DNA from: Rhodococcus sp. 14-1411-2a
Lineage (GTDB): Bacteria > Actinomycetota > Actinomycetes > Mycobacteriales > Mycobacteriaceae
Assembly (NCBI RefSeq): GCF_002259485.1
Contig: NZ_NPGA01000018.1
Coordinates: forward strand, 186,001 to 250,000
Length of the DNA: 64,000 nt
Direction: 5' to 3'
In this document: positions 44,001 through 55,393 of the stretch, piece by piece
How positions within the stretch are numbered: position 1 is the first letter of the stretch
How the letters are laid out: the number at the start of each line of letters is the position of its first letter
Program-made: the position numbers and the translations under genes
Notes under the pieces: model-generated
What the model was told of the DNA's origin: nothing
The model's input: only the letters and a program-made list of their open reading frames with translations
The model's database searches: none

Positions 44001-47000
44001 TCGAACGCGTCGAGGTCGGTGTCGCGTACCTCGGCCAGTGCCTCCGCGAACGACGCGGACCCTGCGAAGCCGGTGCGCAGTGCGAGCGTGTTGACCGCCA
44101 TGCCCACCATCGAGTCGAGAGCCGTACCACCGCGTCCCGAGTGCGGTGTACCGATCACGACGTCCGTGGTGCTGCCGGCCGAAGTTCCGACGGATGCGAG
44201 CGCGGCGAGCGCGGTGTGCACCACCATGAATTCCGAGGACCGGTGGGTTCGGGCGAGGCCGCTCACCCGGGCACGCACCTCGGCGGACATCGGCACCGTG
44301 ACGGTTGCCGCCCGTCCGGTGGGAGCACTCGGTCGCGACATGTCCAACGGGACGGCGTGTTCGACGGGTGCGTCGCGCAGTGTTTCCGTCCAGTAGTCGA
44401 GGCCCGTTGCTCGCGCTCCGTCGGTCATCGCCGACTCGAGTGCGAGCTGGTACTCGGTGTACTGCAGCGGCAGGCTCGGCCACATCGGGATGTTGCCACT
44501 CTCACGAGTGGTATACGCGAACAACAGATCAGCAGACAGCGGGGCGATCGATTCACCGTCCGCGGCGATGTGGTGCACGACCAGGACCACCACGTGCTCG
44601 TCGTCCCCGGTCCGCGCCACCGTGGCTCGGACCGGCAGTTCGATCGACAGATCGAAGCGGTACGCACCGGCCTGGGCCAGAAGATCGGTGATCGAGCCGT
44701 TTTCGCGCGAGTCCGAGATGCTCACCTCGACTCGTCGCTGCGGCCAGACCCGCTGCACCGGTCCCGTCGGCGTGGTCGGGAACGTGGTCCGCAACGACTC
44801 GTGGCGCTGCACCACATCGTTCAGTGCCTCTTCCAGCACATGGGGGTCGAAGGCACCGGTGACGCGGAGGCCGCCCACGATGTTGTACGCCGTTGCCGTC
44901 GAGGCGATTCGGCTCGTGATCCACATGGCCTGCTGCTGGGGTGAGAGAGGGATCGACGGGCCCCTCGTGGAGCGAACGCTCTCGATCAGTTCGGTGGTGA
45001 GCCAGTGCGATCGTTGTATCGAGTTCTCGGGGCTCTCTCGACGTGTGTCGAGGTGCGCGGCAAGCTCGGCAACCGTGGGGTTGTCGAAGATCGTCCGAAC
45101 CGGGACGTGGTGGTCCAGGCTCTCACCGATCCGGGTGGCGTATCGCGTCGCGGACAGCGACGTGCCGCCGAGGGCGAAGAAGTCGGCCGAGGTTCCCACC
45201 GACGGTACGTCGACGATCTCGGACAGAATCTGCAGCAGAGTCGATTCGAGTTCTGTTCGCGGCTCGTCGCCGACGGCAGTGACATCGAACGACGGTGCAG
45301 GCAAGGCGGATCGGTCCAATTTGCCGACCGGAGTGAGCGGGATGGTGTCGAGGACCACGATCCGGGCGGGCACCATATGTCGTGGCAGCCGCTCCCGGAC
45401 GATCCGCGTCAACTCACCGACGTCGACGGTGTCCTCACCGTGCACGTAGGACACGAGCACGGTCTCCCCGGACGGGGAGGTGGCCGTCGTCGTCACGGCG
45501 AGATCGACCCCGGGTGCCGCACCGAGAACGCCGTCGATCTCACCCAATTCGATTCGCAGACCGCGGATCTTCACCTGGAAGTCGCTGCGGCCGACTATCT
45601 TGACCGTCGGGTCGTGTGCGCCGTCGACGTACGCGAGATCTCCCGTGCGGTACATCCGTGACCCGGGAGGGCCGAATGGATCAGCGACGAATCGGGTGGC
45701 CGTCAGCGCGGGACGATCGACATATCCGCGCGCGAGTTGTCCACCGGACAGGTGCAATTCACCGGTGACGCCACTCGGCACCGCAGACAGCCGGGTGTCG
45801 AGAACGGTCGCGCGGACTCCGGCGACCGGCATCCCGATGGATACGTCCCGGGTCGGGTCGAGAACCGGGAGATGGGTGGAGATGGTGGATTCGGTCGGGC
45901 CGTAGACGTTGACGATGCGACGCCCGGCCGCTGCAACTGCGAGCAACTCCGGTCCGAAGTTCTCGCCTCCGATGCCGATCGTGGTCATCGGCGACAGATC
46001 CGGACCGGTGAGGTCGAGGGTGGCCAGCACCGACGGCGTCAGGAAGCAGTGCGTCACCTGATGAACGGCGATCACCGCTTCGAGTTCTTCCGCACCGACG
46101 ATGTCGGCCGGAGCGACCGCCAACGTGCCGCCCGAGCGAATCGCGAGCGCGATCTCGAGCATCGACGCATCGAAACTCGGGGAGGCGAAGGCCAATACGC
46201 GAGAACGCGAATCGCCCTCGAACGCGCGTACCAGCTCGGCCCCGGCGTCGGAGTAGGCCTGCCGGGAGATTTCGACGCCCTTGGGAGTGCCGGTGGTTCC
46301 CGAGGTGTAGATGACGTACGCCGCATTGGCTGCAGACACCTCCGGGGCGTCCCGGCCGTACGTCCCGGCCTGAGCGAACAGCGAGTCCAGCGACAGCCAG
46401 AAGCCGTTCGATCCATCCGTGCGCAGGTGCGTGAGACCGACGACGGCGCGGCTGTCGCGCACCATGAACTCGCGGCGATCCTCCGGGTAGGCGGGATCGA
46501 CGGGAACGTACACGCCGCCGGAGCGAGCGACGGCGAGCACGCACAGCACAGCTTCCATGGAGCGAGGCAACATTCCGACGACCCTCGTCTCGGCCCGCAC
46601 ACCTCGACTGCGAAGAGTCGCGGCCCCGCAAGTGACGAGCGCATCGAGATCGCCGTACGTCATGGATCGTTCGTCTTCCACCAGCGCCACGGCTGTCGGC
46701 GAACGCCGCGCGCAGTCTCGCAGAGCGCGGTCGATGCTCACTCCGGCCGGATCGGCTCGACCGCTGAGCATCGGCAGCAGCCTCGCCCGTTCGCAGGGAA
46801 CCAGCACGTCGATCCGCTGGATCGGACGGTCGGGTTCGGCGGTCATCTGGGCGAGTACCGACGTCAGACGCTGCAGCAGCGCGTCGGCGGTGGGCTCGTC
46901 GTAGAGGTCTCGGGCGTAGGTCAGCACGATCGTCGTCTCGTCGGGCCTGGAGGCCGATCGGGCGAGAACCACCTCGAGGTCGTATTTGGTGACCGGCAGA

Positions 47001-50000
47001 TCGATGCCGTACGCGCTCACGGTTCCGCCGCCGATCTCCATATCGACATCGGGGGTGACGCGGTCGGTCAACATCACCTGGAACAGCGGGTGGCGACCGG
47101 GGAGGCGTACCGGATCCAGATGTTCGACCAGGGAGTCGAAGGGCATGTGTCCGCGAGAGAGCGCCTCGATGTCGACACCTCGGACTGCGAGCACGTGCTC
47201 GCGCACGGAATGGCTCGGCGTGACCTCGGTGCGCAGGACAACAGAGTTGACGAACATTCCGACCACGCGGTCGAGGTCGGGATGCCCGCGCCCCGCCACA
47301 GCGGTACCGATCACCACATCGTCGCCGACACCCGAACGGGACATCAGCAGCGCCAACGCGGCGTGCACGACCATGAACTCCGTCGATCCGGTGCCTGCGG
47401 CCAGGCGATCGATGGCAGCCTTCGCGTCGGGGCTCAGCACGGTGGAGACGGCCCCGCCGAGGCCGGTCGGCGTACTGGGACGGGCGCGCATGGTGCCCGG
47501 TGGACGGGTGTCGGGAAGGCCCGCGAGAGTATCGGACCACCACGTCCGGAGAGCACTCAGCGACGAAGCGGTGTCGGTGGCCTCGCCCAACTGGGCACAC
47601 TGCCACGCGACGGCATCGGCGTACTGCACGGGAAGTGAATCCCACTGCGGTGCAGTGTCTTCCAATCTCGCCCGGTAGGCCTCGCCGATGTCGGCAGCCA
47701 AGACGCCCATTGACCACCCGTCGACGCAGATGTGGTGCAGGACGATCGCGACGACGTGTTCGTCGCGGTCCGGTAGCGAGATCACTCGGCCACGAAGTGG
47801 CAGATCGTGTTCGAGATCGAAGGGGCGCGTAGCGATCTCGGACAGGGAGTCGAGCAGTGCTGTGTCGTCGACATCAGCGCCGTCGATGGTCACGGCATCG
47901 AACGGCAGAGGATTCTCGGTGCTCGGGGCGTCCAGGATCAGCTGCAGGGGCACATCTTCGGACGGGTCGATGCGGAAGACGGTGCGCAAGCTCTCGTGGC
48001 GCCGGACGACGTCCTCGAGTGCCAGCCGAATGGCAGGGATATCGAGCTCGCCGCGGACTCGAAGAGCGAGCGGAATGTGATACGCGGCCGACGGCTGGTA
48101 GCGCTCGATCCACCACATGCTGCGCTGCGAGGGCGAGGCGGGCAACGGCACTGTACGCGAAACAGCAACCGGTGCAGTGGATCCAGCGTCGTCGGCGAGG
48201 TCGACGACGGCGGCGGCCAGTCGCTCGACCGTCGAATGCAGAAAGACCTCGCGCACGCCGACGCGGTATCGGCCGTCGGCGGCGAGGCGAGCGGCGACGA
48301 CGGTGGCGAGCAACGAGTTGCCGCCGAGGGCGAAGAAGTCGTCCGTGGCCGACACCGACGGCACGTCGAGTACCTCCGAGAACACCTGGGCGACAATGAC
48401 TTCCTGCGGTGATTCAGGCTCGCGCCGATCGGCCACGACCTGTTCGACGGGCTCGGGCAGCAGGCGGCGATCGACCTTGCCGTTGGCGTTCAACTCGAAC
48501 GCATCGAGCACGTTCACGCGGTGGGGCACCATGTACGCGGGGAGAACGCCGACGAGCGAGGCGGTCACCTCGTCGGGGTCGAGCACCGCACCGGTCTCTG
48601 CGACGACATAGCCTACGAGGGTGCGGGCCACCCCGTCGCCGTGCACGACCACGACGGCGTCACTGACCTGTGGGTGGGCGCGAAGTGCCTCCTCGATCTC
48701 ACCGAGCTCGATCCGGAACCCACGCACCTTGACCTGATGGTCGCGTCGGCCGATGTAGGTGAGTTCTCCTGTGGCAGTCCATCTGACGAGATCGCCGGTT
48801 CGGTACAGCCGACCCCCTCCGAAGGGGTCGGCCACGAATCGGCTCGCTGTCAGTCCGCGTCGATCGTGGTAGCCACGCGCCACCCCGGTCCCGCCGATGT
48901 AGAGCTCGCCCACGCATCCCGGGGGAGTCGGGTCGAGTCGGCGGTCCAACACGTAGGCGCGAATGCCGGCGATAGGACGCCCGAGCGCAACTTTCTTTCC
49001 TGCTTCGAGCGGGCCGAGGGTGACGGCGACCGTGGTCTCGGTGGGGCCGTAGACGTCGACCATCCGCCGTCCGGGAGCCCAGTCGTCGACCAGCGCGGCA
49101 GGCACGGCGTCGCCGCCGACTCCGATCGAGACGAGTGTCGACCCGGCGGCGGGGGAGACCGTCGCCAGCGCGGACGGCGTGATGAACCCGGCGTCGATGC
49201 AGTGCTCGGTGAGCAGCGCCCCGAGTTCGTCGCCGCCGTACACCCCGGTGGGCAGCACCACGAGGGTTCCGCCGGCACCGAAAGCCAGGAACATCTCGAG
49301 CACGGATGCGTCGAAACCCGGTGACACGAAGTGCATCACCCGTGACCCGACGATCGTGGCGTGGGCCGCGATGGCCGCGTCGGCGATGGGGCCGATACCG
49401 CGATGGGTGACGGCAACGCCTTTGGGGACGCCGGTGCTGCCGGATGTGTAGATCACGTACGCGAGATGATCGAGAGTGAGTGGGGCGAGGCGGTCGGCGT
49501 CGGTGATCGCACCGTCGGTGAATCCACGCGCGGGATCGTCCTCGACGAGGATCCAGTCGATCTCGGACGGCAGTCGGCCGTGCATGTCTCGCGTCGTCAC
49601 ACCGACGCGCGCGCCACAGTCCGCCAGCGTGCGCTCGATGCGATCGAGTGGATGCGCAGGATCGATCGGTACGTACGCACCGCCTGCCTTGGTGATGGCC
49701 CACACTATGGTCACGGATCTGTGCGAGCGTGGGAGTACCACGGCCACAGGCACGTCCGGGCCGACCCCCATCGAGATCAGCTGGCGTGCGAACGCATTCG
49801 AGCGACGGTCGAGCTCGCGGTACTCGACCACGGTGTCACCATCGACGACCGCGGGACGATCCGCCGCACGACGCACACCGCGGCCGAAGATTTCCGGCAG
49901 GGTTGCCAGAGCAGCAGGCGCACCGCCGCTCCACTCGTCAAGCAGGAGTCGATGATCCGAGTCGGTGAGCACGCCGATGGAGTCGATCGGGCAGTCGGGT

Positions 50001-51325
50001 TGCCGGGTTGCGAACTCGTGCAGGAATCGAGCGAAACGCGCACTGTGCATTTCGATGTCGGCCAGCTCGTACGTGGCAGGGTTGCCCTCGATGTCGACGC
50101 GCATCTGCCCGTTGTCGGAGTTCGTGTGCAGGGTGACGGCCATGTCTGCCGTCGGACCCGAGGTCAACAGGTCCAGCCGCGCGTCCAGATCGCCCAGCCG
50201 AATCCGGTCACCGAACAGCATCGGGTTGATGGTCGGCCCCAGGGTTGCCCCCGAGGCCCGCAGGTCTCCGGCGATCTCCGCCGCGGGGAGCAGCTGGTGC
50301 CGAAGAGCACCTCCGATGCGATGGCCGATGTTCTCGATCAGATCGGCAATGGTGGTCGTCGATCCGACTCGGGCTCCGATGGGAACGGCGTTCGCCGTCA
50401 TGGATGCAGATGATCTCGCCCAGGCGGTGACGCGAGCAGCCATCGGAAGGGTGAGAACGACGTCGTCGGTGTCGGTAGCGCGGGCGAGGTACGCCGCGAA
50501 AGCCGCGACCACCAGAGCGGCGACGGTGGTCTTGTGCGTTCCGGCCGCACTGGCAAGGGCTTGGTCGGTCTGCAGGTCCAGCGTCCTGTTGCACCGATGA
50601 TTGAACGACGACGGTTCGGCCGTGCGTCCGGAGAACGACACCGGTTCCGGGAGTTCGGCCGCCACTGCCGCCCAGTACGCACGGTCCTTCTCGATTCGTG
50701 CCGACGCCCGATACGCCGCCTCGGCCTCGACGAACGCGCGTGGGTGCCTCGCCCTGCGCGGCGGCGGGATCTCACCGCGTTCGAGTGCCGAGTAGACCTC
50801 GCCGGTACGGACCGCGACCACTGCCGAACCGAATCCGTCGATCACGGTGTGGTGTGCTCGTGCGTACCAGAAGTACCGGAGGTGACCGACTTTCAGGACC
50901 GCCGACCTGGACAGTGGTGTCGAGTACAGGTCGATCCGAGCGGTGAACTCCGCGTTCATCCAATCGCGTGCGGCCGCGATCGGGTCGGGAGATCCGGTGA
51001 GGTCGTGGTACTCGAGTTCGGTGGGCAGAATCGCTGCATCGACGAACTGACGCACGGTGTGCGGACCGTCCTGGCCGTCGCCGGGGGCGAGGAGTCGGGT
51101 CAACAGCGAACCCGTTTCGGCGGCGGTGATGCGCACCGAGTCGACGAGGAGATCGAAATTCAGGTCGCCACGGACGTCCATGTAGTGCGCAACGCTGTGT
51201 GCGGCATGCGGATGCAACTGCTGTGCCAGCCACATCGCGTACTGCGAGGACGTCAACTCGAACGTATCTTCGTAGTCGTCGTCCAACGTCACGAACCCGA
51301 GTACCTGATTTGAATCGGTCACCAT
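41081..51325 (-). CDS. Trimodular non-ribosomal peptide synthetase, C-A-T-C-A-T-C-A-T-TE
   Basis: A 3,414-aa NRPS. Three condensation domains carry HHTVIDG, HHICVDG and HHIAADG, all intact HHxxxDG. Adenylation cores show [20 protein letters not shown] and [10 protein letters not shown]; their first pocket Asp residues are 672, 1719 and 2757. Carrier serines are 1004, 2056 and 3092 in LGGNSL, LGGTSL and LGGNSL. The thioesterase has GWSLGG with Ser3241. No epimerisation, methylation or reductase domain is seen. A condensation domain at the very N-terminus fits acylation of the first residue, giving a lipotripeptide. By hand alignment to GrsA all three A pockets begin DALFGG, suggesting similar small or hydrophobic substrates; that reading is tentative. 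ATG at 51325 follows a G-rich RBS. It is coupled to a DrrAB-type exporter. No MbtH, siderophore tailoring gene or IdeR box is visible. Confidence 0.95.
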   Translation of the reverse strand: MVTDSNQVLGFVTLDDDYEDTFELTSSQYAMWLAQQLHPHAAHSVAHYMDVRGDLNFDLLVDSVRITAAETGSLLTRLLAPGDGQDGPHTVRQFVDAAILPTELEYHDLTGSPDPIAAARDWMNAEFTARIDLYSTPLSRSAVLKVGHLRYFWYARAHHTVIDGFGSAVVAVRTGEVYSALERGEIPPPRRARHPRAFVEAEAAYRASARIEKDRAYWAAVAAELPEPVSFSGRTAEPSSFNHRCNRTLDLQTDQALASAAGTHKTTVAALVVAAFAAYLARATDTDDVVLTLPMAARVTAWARSSASMTANAVPIGARVGSTTTIADLIENIGHRIGGALRHQLLPAAEIAGDLRASGATLGPTINPMLFGDRIRLGDLDARLDLLTSGPTADMAVTLHTNSDNGQMRVDIEGNPATYELADIEMHSARFARFLHEFATRQPDCPIDSIGVLTDSDHRLLLDEWSGGAPAALATLPEIFGRGVRRAADRPAVVDGDTVVEYRELDRRSNAFARQLISMGVGPDVPVAVVLPRSHRSVTIVWAITKAGGAYVPIDPAHPLDRIERTLADCGARVGVTTRDMHGRLPSEIDWILVEDDPARGFTDGAITDADRLAPLTLDHLAYVIYTSGSTGVPKGVAVTHRGIGPIADAAIAAHATIVGSRVMHFVSPGFDASVLEMFLAFGAGGTLVVLPTGVYGGDELGALLTEHCIDAGFITPSALATVSPAAGSTLVSIGVGGDAVPAALVDDWAPGRRMVDVYGPTETTVAVTLGPLEAGKKVALGRPIAGIRAYVLDRRLDPTPPGCVGELYIGGTGVARGYHDRRGLTASRFVADPFGGGRLYRTGDLVRWTATGELTYIGRRDHQVKVRGFRIELGEIEEALRAHPQVSDAVVVVHGDGVARTLVGYVVAETGAVLDPDEVTASLVGVLPAYMVPHRVNVLDAFELNANGKVDRRLLPEPVEQVVADRREPESPQEVIVAQVFSEVLDVPSVSATDDFFALGGNSLLATVVAARLAADGRYRVGVREVFLHSTVERLAAAVVDLADDAGSTAPVAVSRTVPLPASPSQRSMWWIERYQPSAAYHIPLALRVRGELDIPAIRLALEDVVRRHESLRTVFRIDPSEDVPLQLILDAPSTENPLPFDAVTIDGADVDDTALLDSLSEIATRPFDLEHDLPLRGRVISLPDRDEHVVAIVLHHICVDGWSMGVLAADIGEAYRARLEDTAPQWDSLPVQYADAVAWQCAQLGEATDTASSLSALRTWWSDTLAGLPDTRPPGTMRARPSTPTGLGGAVSTVLSPDAKAAIDRLAAGTGSTEFMVVHAALALLMSRSGVGDDVVIGTAVAGRGHPDLDRVVGMFVNSVVLRTEVTPSHSVREHVLAVRGVDIEALSRGHMPFDSLVEHLDPVRLPGRHPLFQVMLTDRVTPDVDMEIGGGTVSAYGIDLPVTKYDLEVVLARSASRPDETTIVLTYARDLYDEPTADALLQRLTSVLAQMTAEPDRPIQRIDVLVPCERARLLPMLSGRADPAGVSIDRALRDCARRSPTAVALVEDERSMTYGDLDALVTCGAATLRSRGVRAETRVVGMLPRSMEAVLCVLAVARSGGVYVPVDPAYPEDRREFMVRDSRAVVGLTHLRTDGSNGFWLSLDSLFAQAGTYGRDAPEVSAANAAYVIYTSGTTGTPKGVEISRQAYSDAGAELVRAFEGDSRSRVLAFASPSFDASMLEIALAIRSGGTLAVAPADIVGAEELEAVIAVHQVTHCFLTPSVLATLDLTGPDLSPMTTIGIGGENFGPELLAVAAAGRRIVNVYGPTESTISTHLPVLDPTRDVSIGMPVAGVRATVLDTRLSAVPSGVTGELHLSGGQLARGYVDRPALTATRFVADPFGPPGSRMYRTGDLAYVDGAHDPTVKIVGRSDFQVKIRGLRIELGEIDGVLGAAPGVDLAVTTTATSPSGETVLVSYVHGEDTVDVGELTRIVRERLPRHMVPARIVVLDTIPLTPVGKLDRSALPAPSFDVTAVGDEPRTELESTLLQILSEIVDVPSVGTSADFFALGGTSLSATRYATRIGESLDHHVPVRTIFDNPTVAELAAHLDTRRESPENSIQRSHWLTTELIESVRSTRGPSIPLSPQQQAMWITSRIASTATAYNIVGGLRVTGAFDPHVLEEALNDVVQRHESLRTTFPTTPTGPVQRVWPQRRVEVSISDSRENGSITDLLAQAGAYRFDLSIELPVRATVARTGDDEHVVVLVVHHIAADGESIAPLSADLLFAYTTRESGNIPMWPSLPLQYTEYQLALESAMTDGARATGLDYWTETLRDAPVEHAVPLDMSRPSAPTGRAATVTVPMSAEVRARVSGLARTHRSSEFMVVHTALAALASVGTSAGSTTDVVIGTPHSGRGGTALDSMVGMAVNTLALRTGFAGSASFAEALAEVRDTDLDAFEHAMIPFDEVVSALGQPRHPARNPVVQIVLAVQDSPPLTIDTGDRTIATIEAPITTSAFDLVVSVRPSHDGSADVRITYARDLFLPSTVRHLGQRLVELLDRAAGEPSSTVGDLLDASEIVLSPPTLGALFDAAVSLDPNAVAVAAADGSMSYRELDEAVATLADSLRGAGAGPGTCVALATQRSLASVTAFWAIARTGAAVLPLDPSYPSERLRYILEDSAPILGLCDDPDADLPRESVTWRSIRDVEPSDRNKPAPRPHPDDIAYVVYTSGTTGRPKPVAVTHRGLERFAVSLGLQFDTGPRSRVLHVASPGFDAAILEMLLVVVRGSTCVVAPSSTFAGTQLGNLIRRERVDTIFITPAALGTLSPDALLSVTTIGTGGEALSAALLDTWADGRRFVNAYGPSESTVAATMGLQKAAVAPHIGSAVSGTSTLILDSDLRRVDGPNMGELYIAGAGLARGYLDRPALTATRFVANPYGDAGSRLYRTGDLVRSVATADGTQLRILGRSDSQTKIRGIRVEPAEVEAVLSANPSVQSAVVLVEDTATGSSLVAHVSTTDVVDVDHLRAGMSEVLPRHLVPARIVLHDRLPLTSHGKVDRVALAAGPVTASVARPTGSTVDSVRSAFAAVLAVDVDTVDADSDFFALGGNSLAAVMVMDTLREQVADSDRDRVDVTWFFDVATPDAIAARLDALGHGGVTSQTAPVTLRARSPFDVLIPLRGGSSDRAPLFCIHPAIGLVWSYTGILPYLDADTPVVGIQARGIVTTAPEPESVKEMARDYVNAIRMEFPEGPYRLAGWSLGGLIAQAMAVEFEKQGEAVELIVLDAYPLCEETAPRQEMSVADLLREFVGEFEVEDDLTLDDAIALVRRQGAAATLLDDDQIQRLYDRYRLFVRLGYEHRPEFFGGDLTFFSASRYHGVPRSPWEWRQFVGGTIADHPVQTTHNEMGTPKALAEVARGIESRTPAAASGQYR

Positions 51326-51537
51326 TACCCCCGCGCAACTGTGCGCCCCGTCGTATCCCACTTGCTCGGAACCCCGATGGAACGGTAGCAAACTCCGCGT
51401 AGGTTGGAACGGCTCTTTACGTACCGACGTGCAGTGAAACTGGTTTATTACTGAACTCGAGGTTTGTTTAGTCAGTCTCGGCAAATATCTTGTGTAGCAA
51501 CGCTCGGCGGTGTAGGAGTCAGGAAATGGACGCGGAA

Positions 51538-51567
51538 GACCGCCCCGAGCGGGCGCTCGGGGCGGTC
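51538..51567 (-). terminator. Strong hairpin terminator after the acyl-CoA ligase
   Basis: GACCGCCCCGAG (51538-51549) and CTCGGGGCGGTC (51556-51567) form a perfect 12-bp stem around a 6-nt loop. It begins 25 nt past the ligase stop on the minus strand, and ends 213 nt before the NRPS start. It therefore separates the ligase from the NRPS operon. The remaining 51326-51537 is AT-richer and probably holds the NRPS promoter; no clear hexamers were fixed. Confidence 0.75.
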
Positions 51568-51592
51568 GGCCACGGTGTTCCGAACGGTGCCG

Positions 51593-53218
51593 CTACACCA
51601 GCTCGATGACGTTCAATGCCCCGTCGGCATGCGAACTGCGCAGTCGCTTCTTGTCGTATTTGCCGACGCTGGTTTTCGGGACCTCGTCGATGAAGGTCCA
51701 GCGCTCCGGCAGCTGCCAATGCGCGACGCGGCTGTCGAGGAACTCCTTGAGTTCTTCGGCTGTCACCGATGCGCCCTCGCGGACGACTACGGCCACCAGG
51801 GGCCGCTCGTCCCACTTCGGATCGGGCACACCGATCACCGCGGCCTCGCGAACGGCCGGGTGTCCCATCACCTGATTCTCGAGTTCCACCGACGAGATCC
51901 ACTCGCCCCCGGACTTGATGATGTCCTTGGAGCGATCGGTCAGTCGTAGGTAGCCGCCCTCGGAGATGGTGCCCACGTCACCCGTCCGCAGCCAGCCGTC
52001 GTCGAACTTGTCGTCTGCGTCGGCGCGGTAGTAGCTGCCGGTGATCCATGGGCCACGGACTTCGAGTTCACCGACGGTCTTACCGTCCCACGGCAACACC
52101 GTGCCTGCATCGTCGACGAGTCGTGCGCGAACCCCGGCGACGAATCTGCCCTGCGTGCAACGTAAATCGAACTCGTCCTCAGCCGACAGCCCGGCATCGG
52201 GCTTGCCGGACGTGCCCAGAGGCGAGGTCTCGGTCATGCCCCAGGCCTGCGAGATGTGCACCCCGTACTTCTCGTGGAACGCCCGCATCAAACTCGGTGG
52301 ACACGCGGCACCGCCGACCACCACGTCACGCAGACTCGACAGATCGGCCGGGTGCTCGTCCAGGTGAGCGAGCAGGGCCTGCCAGATGGTCGGAACGGCC
52401 GCCGCGGCCGTCGGACGCAGTGTCGACATCATCTCCGCCAACGGAGCCGGCTGCAGAAACCTGTCGGGCATGATCAGCGACGCACCGACCATCAGCGCTG
52501 CATAGGGCAATCCCCACGACATCGCGTGGAACATCGGCACGATGGCCAAGACCTTGTCGGACTGCGCAATTGCCATCGCGTCGGTCATGCAGGCCTGCAT
52601 CGAATGCAGGTAGATGGAGCGATGTGAATAGACGACCCCCTTGGGGTCGCCGGTGGTGCCCGAGGTGTAACACATTGCGGCAGCGGATCGTTCGTCGAGC
52701 TCGGGCCAGTCGAACTCCTCCGGCTTGCCTGCGAGTAGGTCCTCGTAACCCAGCACCTCGATACCGTCGGGTGCAGTGACCTGCGCCGGGTCGACGCCGA
52801 CGACGACGAGATGCCGCACGGTCTCGAACGTCGGCAGCAAGGGTGTCAGCAGGGGGAGCAGACTCGCGTCGGCGATGATCACCTGATCCTCGGCGTGATT
52901 GACGATGTAGGTGAGCTGATCGGGAAAGAGTCGGATGTTCAGCGTGTGCAGCACCGCGCCCATCGCAGGAATCGCCATGTACGCCTCCATGTGCGGGGCG
53001 TTGTTCCACATGAACGTTCCGACGCGCTGATCGTCGTCGATGCCGATCGACCGCAGACCGTGTGCCAGTTGCGCTGCCCGCCTACCCAATTCCCCGAAGG
53101 TCACCGTGGTCGGACCGGTGTCCGTCCAGGTGGTGATCTCGGCCGAGGAGTGAATGGACGTCCCGAATCGAACCAGCTGGCCGATGGACAGTGGGGTGTC
53201 CTGCATGGTGCTCTTCAT
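51593..53218 (-). CDS. AMP-forming medium/long-chain acyl-CoA ligase
   Basis: A 541-aa ANL-family ligase activating a fatty acid as the acyl-AMP then acyl-CoA. AMCYTSGTTGDPKGVVYSHR is the ATP-binding motif, QAWGMTETSPLGT the A5 region, GWLRTGDVGTISEGGYLRLT the hinge, and KTSVGKYDKKRLR ends with the catalytic Lys. This resembles medium-chain alkanoate ligases. AGGAG lies about 9 nt before the ATG at 53218. A strong hairpin follows the gene. It could in principle supply acyl-CoA to the NRPS starter condensation domain next door, but a general beta-oxidation role is just as likely. Confidence 0.93.
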   Translation of the reverse strand: MKSTMQDTPLSIGQLVRFGTSIHSSAEITTWTDTGPTTVTFGELGRRAAQLAHGLRSIGIDDDQRVGTFMWNNAPHMEAYMAIPAMGAVLHTLNIRLFPDQLTYIVNHAEDQVIIADASLLPLLTPLLPTFETVRHLVVVGVDPAQVTAPDGIEVLGYEDLLAGKPEEFDWPELDERSAAAMCYTSGTTGDPKGVVYSHRSIYLHSMQACMTDAMAIAQSDKVLAIVPMFHAMSWGLPYAALMVGASLIMPDRFLQPAPLAEMMSTLRPTAAAAVPTIWQALLAHLDEHPADLSSLRDVVVGGAACPPSLMRAFHEKYGVHISQAWGMTETSPLGTSGKPDAGLSAEDEFDLRCTQGRFVAGVRARLVDDAGTVLPWDGKTVGELEVRGPWITGSYYRADADDKFDDGWLRTGDVGTISEGGYLRLTDRSKDIIKSGGEWISSVELENQVMGHPAVREAAVIGVPDPKWDERPLVAVVVREGASVTAEELKEFLDSRVAHWQLPERWTFIDEVPKTSVGKYDKKRLRSSHADGALNVIELV

Positions 53219-53286
53219 CGATCTCGCTCCTGAAGTCTCGGCATACACGTCGTTGTGTTGCGCGTCACACCATGCACGATACGGAC

Positions 53287-54366
53287 TTACTCGGACGCGT
53301 GGTCTCGGGTACCTCGGATTCGGGCGTCGACCTCGCGAACCATGTCCTGATAGATCTCCGCCGCGGGGTCTATGACCGCGAAGTGGCCCCCGGGTCCTTC
53401 GACCGAGCCGACCGAATCCGAGCCCGCCGACGCGGCGGCGTAGTACGCCCGACTGATCTCGAGCAGGTTGGGATCGTCCGATACCGCGCACACCACCAGA
53501 TGCGGAACTCCGAGCGGAAGCCTCGCGATCGGCGACGATGCCTCGTACGTCTCCTGCGCACCGGCGAATCGCGCACCGATCGCATTCGACACCGCACCCT
53601 CACCGAGCCAGCGCTCATCGCCGACCTTCAGATCGAGCACGCCGGCCAGACTCACTGCGAGAGCAGGGGTTACGGCCTTTCCGGCCGAATCGGTTGCGAG
53701 GCGCAGAGCGAGTTGACCGCCCGCCGAGTGCCCCATCAGCACTGTTCGGGACAGATCAAGACTGCCGGGTGCCGTCTCCAGCGCCGCCAGAGCGGACGCG
53801 ACGTCGCCGGTCATCGCATCCCACCCGTGTTCGTCGGGGCGACGATATTCGACGTTCCACGTGGCGTAACCCCGCCCGGTCAGATCGACGGCCATCGCGT
53901 CCATCAGGTCGAATTCCCATCGCGAACGCCAGTAGCCACCGTGGATCAGCACGGCGACGGGAAACGGGCCATCGCCCTCGGGTAACCGCTGTTCGACGCG
54001 TTGCTCGGGGTGATCCCCGTAGTGCAGGATCGTTCCGGGGTGGAAGCGGTGGAAGTACACGCTGTCGATCGCGAACCGCAGACCGTCGAGTCCGCGGCCG
54101 CGAATGTGAGCGCGGATGCCCGGTGATCTGTCCGGCGTGCACTGGCCGAGATCGACCCGAACGACACCGCCGTGCGACGACGTGTCGATCGGGATCCCGT
54201 CACCGGGAACGACGATCACCTCGTCGGAACCGGCTGCGGTGTCGACGATTCCGCCCGTCAGTCCTCGGGCCGACAGCGCCCTGGCGACCAATTCCTGCGC
54301 CGTCGCGAGATCGGCGAAAACGCCGGGAACGGCGACGATGTCGAGGTGCGTCGAGATGTGCGTCAT
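53287..54366 (-). CDS. Alpha/beta hydrolase with extended N-terminus
   Basis: A 359-aa protein. The C-terminal two thirds, from about residue 130, is an alpha/beta hydrolase of the kynurenine-formamidase/BD-FAE type: VAVLIHGGYWRSRWEFDLMD with oxyanion motif HGGYW, VEYRRPDEHGWDAM, nucleophile motif VLMGHSAGGQLALRL, and a late GGHFAVIDP with the catalytic His. Residues 1-130 are an additional region with repeated DxG patterns and no recognised fold. ATG at 54366 is the only good start. Substrate is unknown; a formamide or ester is typical. Confidence 0.82.
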   Translation of the reverse strand: MTHISTHLDIVAVPGVFADLATAQELVARALSARGLTGGIVDTAAGSDEVIVVPGDGIPIDTSSHGGVVRVDLGQCTPDRSPGIRAHIRGRGLDGLRFAIDSVYFHRFHPGTILHYGDHPEQRVEQRLPEGDGPFPVAVLIHGGYWRSRWEFDLMDAMAVDLTGRGYATWNVEYRRPDEHGWDAMTGDVASALAALETAPGSLDLSRTVLMGHSAGGQLALRLATDSAGKAVTPALAVSLAGVLDLKVGDERWLGEGAVSNAIGARFAGAQETYEASSPIARLPLGVPHLVVCAVSDDPNLLEISRAYYAAASAGSDSVGSVEGPGGHFAVIDPAAEIYQDMVREVDARIRGTRDHASE

Positions 54367-54437
54367 GGGTTCACGCTACCCAGAACAGCGTCGACCGAAC
54401 CCGAGACGGGGTGTCCGGGCTCGGTCGAAGGACGATG

Positions 54438-55322
54438 TCAGTTGTCGACGGCCTCGTTCAGCTCGCGCAGACGGGGGAGTGCGCGGTTGGTGAGCAGGTC
54501 CTCGCGGGTCTCGGCGGAGACGGCCATGCTGTCCTTCCACAGTGAGCGGCCTGCCATCGCGCCGCGCGCGCCGTTGGCCACTGCGATGCGCACCTGCTCG
54601 ATGAACGTCTCGTGGTCGACGCCCGCCGACAGCACTGCCCACGGAACACCCTGTGCCGCTTCGGTAACGGCTGCACATGCCTCGGCGGAACCGGGGTAGG
54701 GGAGCTTGAGCACCTTGGCACCGCATTCGACCGAGATGCGGGTGGAGTCGGCGATGATCTTGCCGAAGCCGGCCTTGTATTCCTCGTCCGATTCGCCCTC
54801 GAGCTTGTAGGTCAGGATTTCGACGATGAGCAGCAGGCCCTCGGCGGAGCAGGCCTTGACGAGGTCGCGGATCTCCTCGGCGACACGGGAATCGACGCCC
54901 TGCCGTTCGGGGCGCATGTAGAACAGCATCTTGGCGACGTCGCCACCGAGGTCGCGTACGACGCGCGGGGTGACTCCGTCGACGTACCGGGTGTACCGCA
55001 GTCCATCGGTCTCCTCGAAGCCCGAGGCGTCCATGCCGACGACGAGTGCGGTGTTGCGCGAGAGCACACCCTCGTCGACGATCTTCGGCAGTGCGACCTC
55101 GGGGTCGAGCAGGATCGCCGGGGCGTGATTGCCGAGGTAGCGAACCAGATCGGCCTTGGCGTCGGCGAGCTGCTCGAGCGTGACCGAGCCGGGTCCGTCG
55201 GGAGCATCCGTCATGACCGCCTTCATGCCGTTGCGCTGATCTCCGGCGACGATGAGCATGTTGCCGTCGGCGGTGGAGATGGCGGCCATTCCGCGACGCT
55301 CGAGGGTGGTGAGTTCGTTCAT
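54438..55322 (-). CDS. Class I aldolase of the LacD/YihT (tagatose-bisphosphate) family
   Basis: A 294-aa TIM-barrel aldolase. MLIVAGDQRNGMKAVM, HAPAILLDPEVALPKIV, LLLIVEILTYKLEGESDEEY, AKVLKLPYPGSAEACAAVTE and PWAVLSAGVDHETFIEQVRI align with tagatose-1,6-bisphosphate and 6-deoxy-6-sulfofructose-1-phosphate aldolases. The Lys in VLKLPYPG is the probable Schiff-base residue. AGGAG precedes the ATG at 55322. A perfect operator palindrome lies 38 nt upstream. With the FGGY kinase and LacI protein it should cleave a ketose phosphate to triose phosphates. Whether the substrate is tagatose-, sulfofructose- or another phosphate is open. Confidence 0.85.
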   Translation of the reverse strand: MNELTTLERRGMAAISTADGNMLIVAGDQRNGMKAVMTDAPDGPGSVTLEQLADAKADLVRYLGNHAPAILLDPEVALPKIVDEGVLSRNTALVVGMDASGFEETDGLRYTRYVDGVTPRVVRDLGGDVAKMLFYMRPERQGVDSRVAEEIRDLVKACSAEGLLLIVEILTYKLEGESDEEYKAGFGKIIADSTRISVECGAKVLKLPYPGSAEACAAVTEAAQGVPWAVLSAGVDHETFIEQVRIAVANGARGAMAGRSLWKDSMAVSAETREDLLTNRALPRLRELNEAVDN

Positions 55323-55360
55323 TGTCTTCTCCTGGTGATGGGTTGGGGCTGCGAGCAAGT

Positions 55361-55376
55361 GAGACAACGTTGTCTC
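55361..55376 (-). promoter_or_regulatory. LacI-type operator, copy 1 (aldolase promoter)
   Basis: GAGACAACGTTGTCTC is a perfect 16-bp palindrome in the 71-nt gap between the kinase and aldolase genes. The core GACAACGTTGTC recurs at 56453-56464 and 57813-57824. A central CG within a symmetric site is typical of LacI-family operators. The LacI protein at 56760-57764 is the probable ligand. Confidence 0.8.
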
Positions 55377-55393
55377 GTTGCAGAAATGTGGGC

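Noticed and set aside
41081..51325. NRPS as a siderophore synthetase (rhequichelin or heterobactin type)
   Set aside because: No hydroxylase, formyltransferase, DHB genes, siderophore importer or IdeR box is visible, and the A-domain pockets do not read as hydroxyornithine or DHB.
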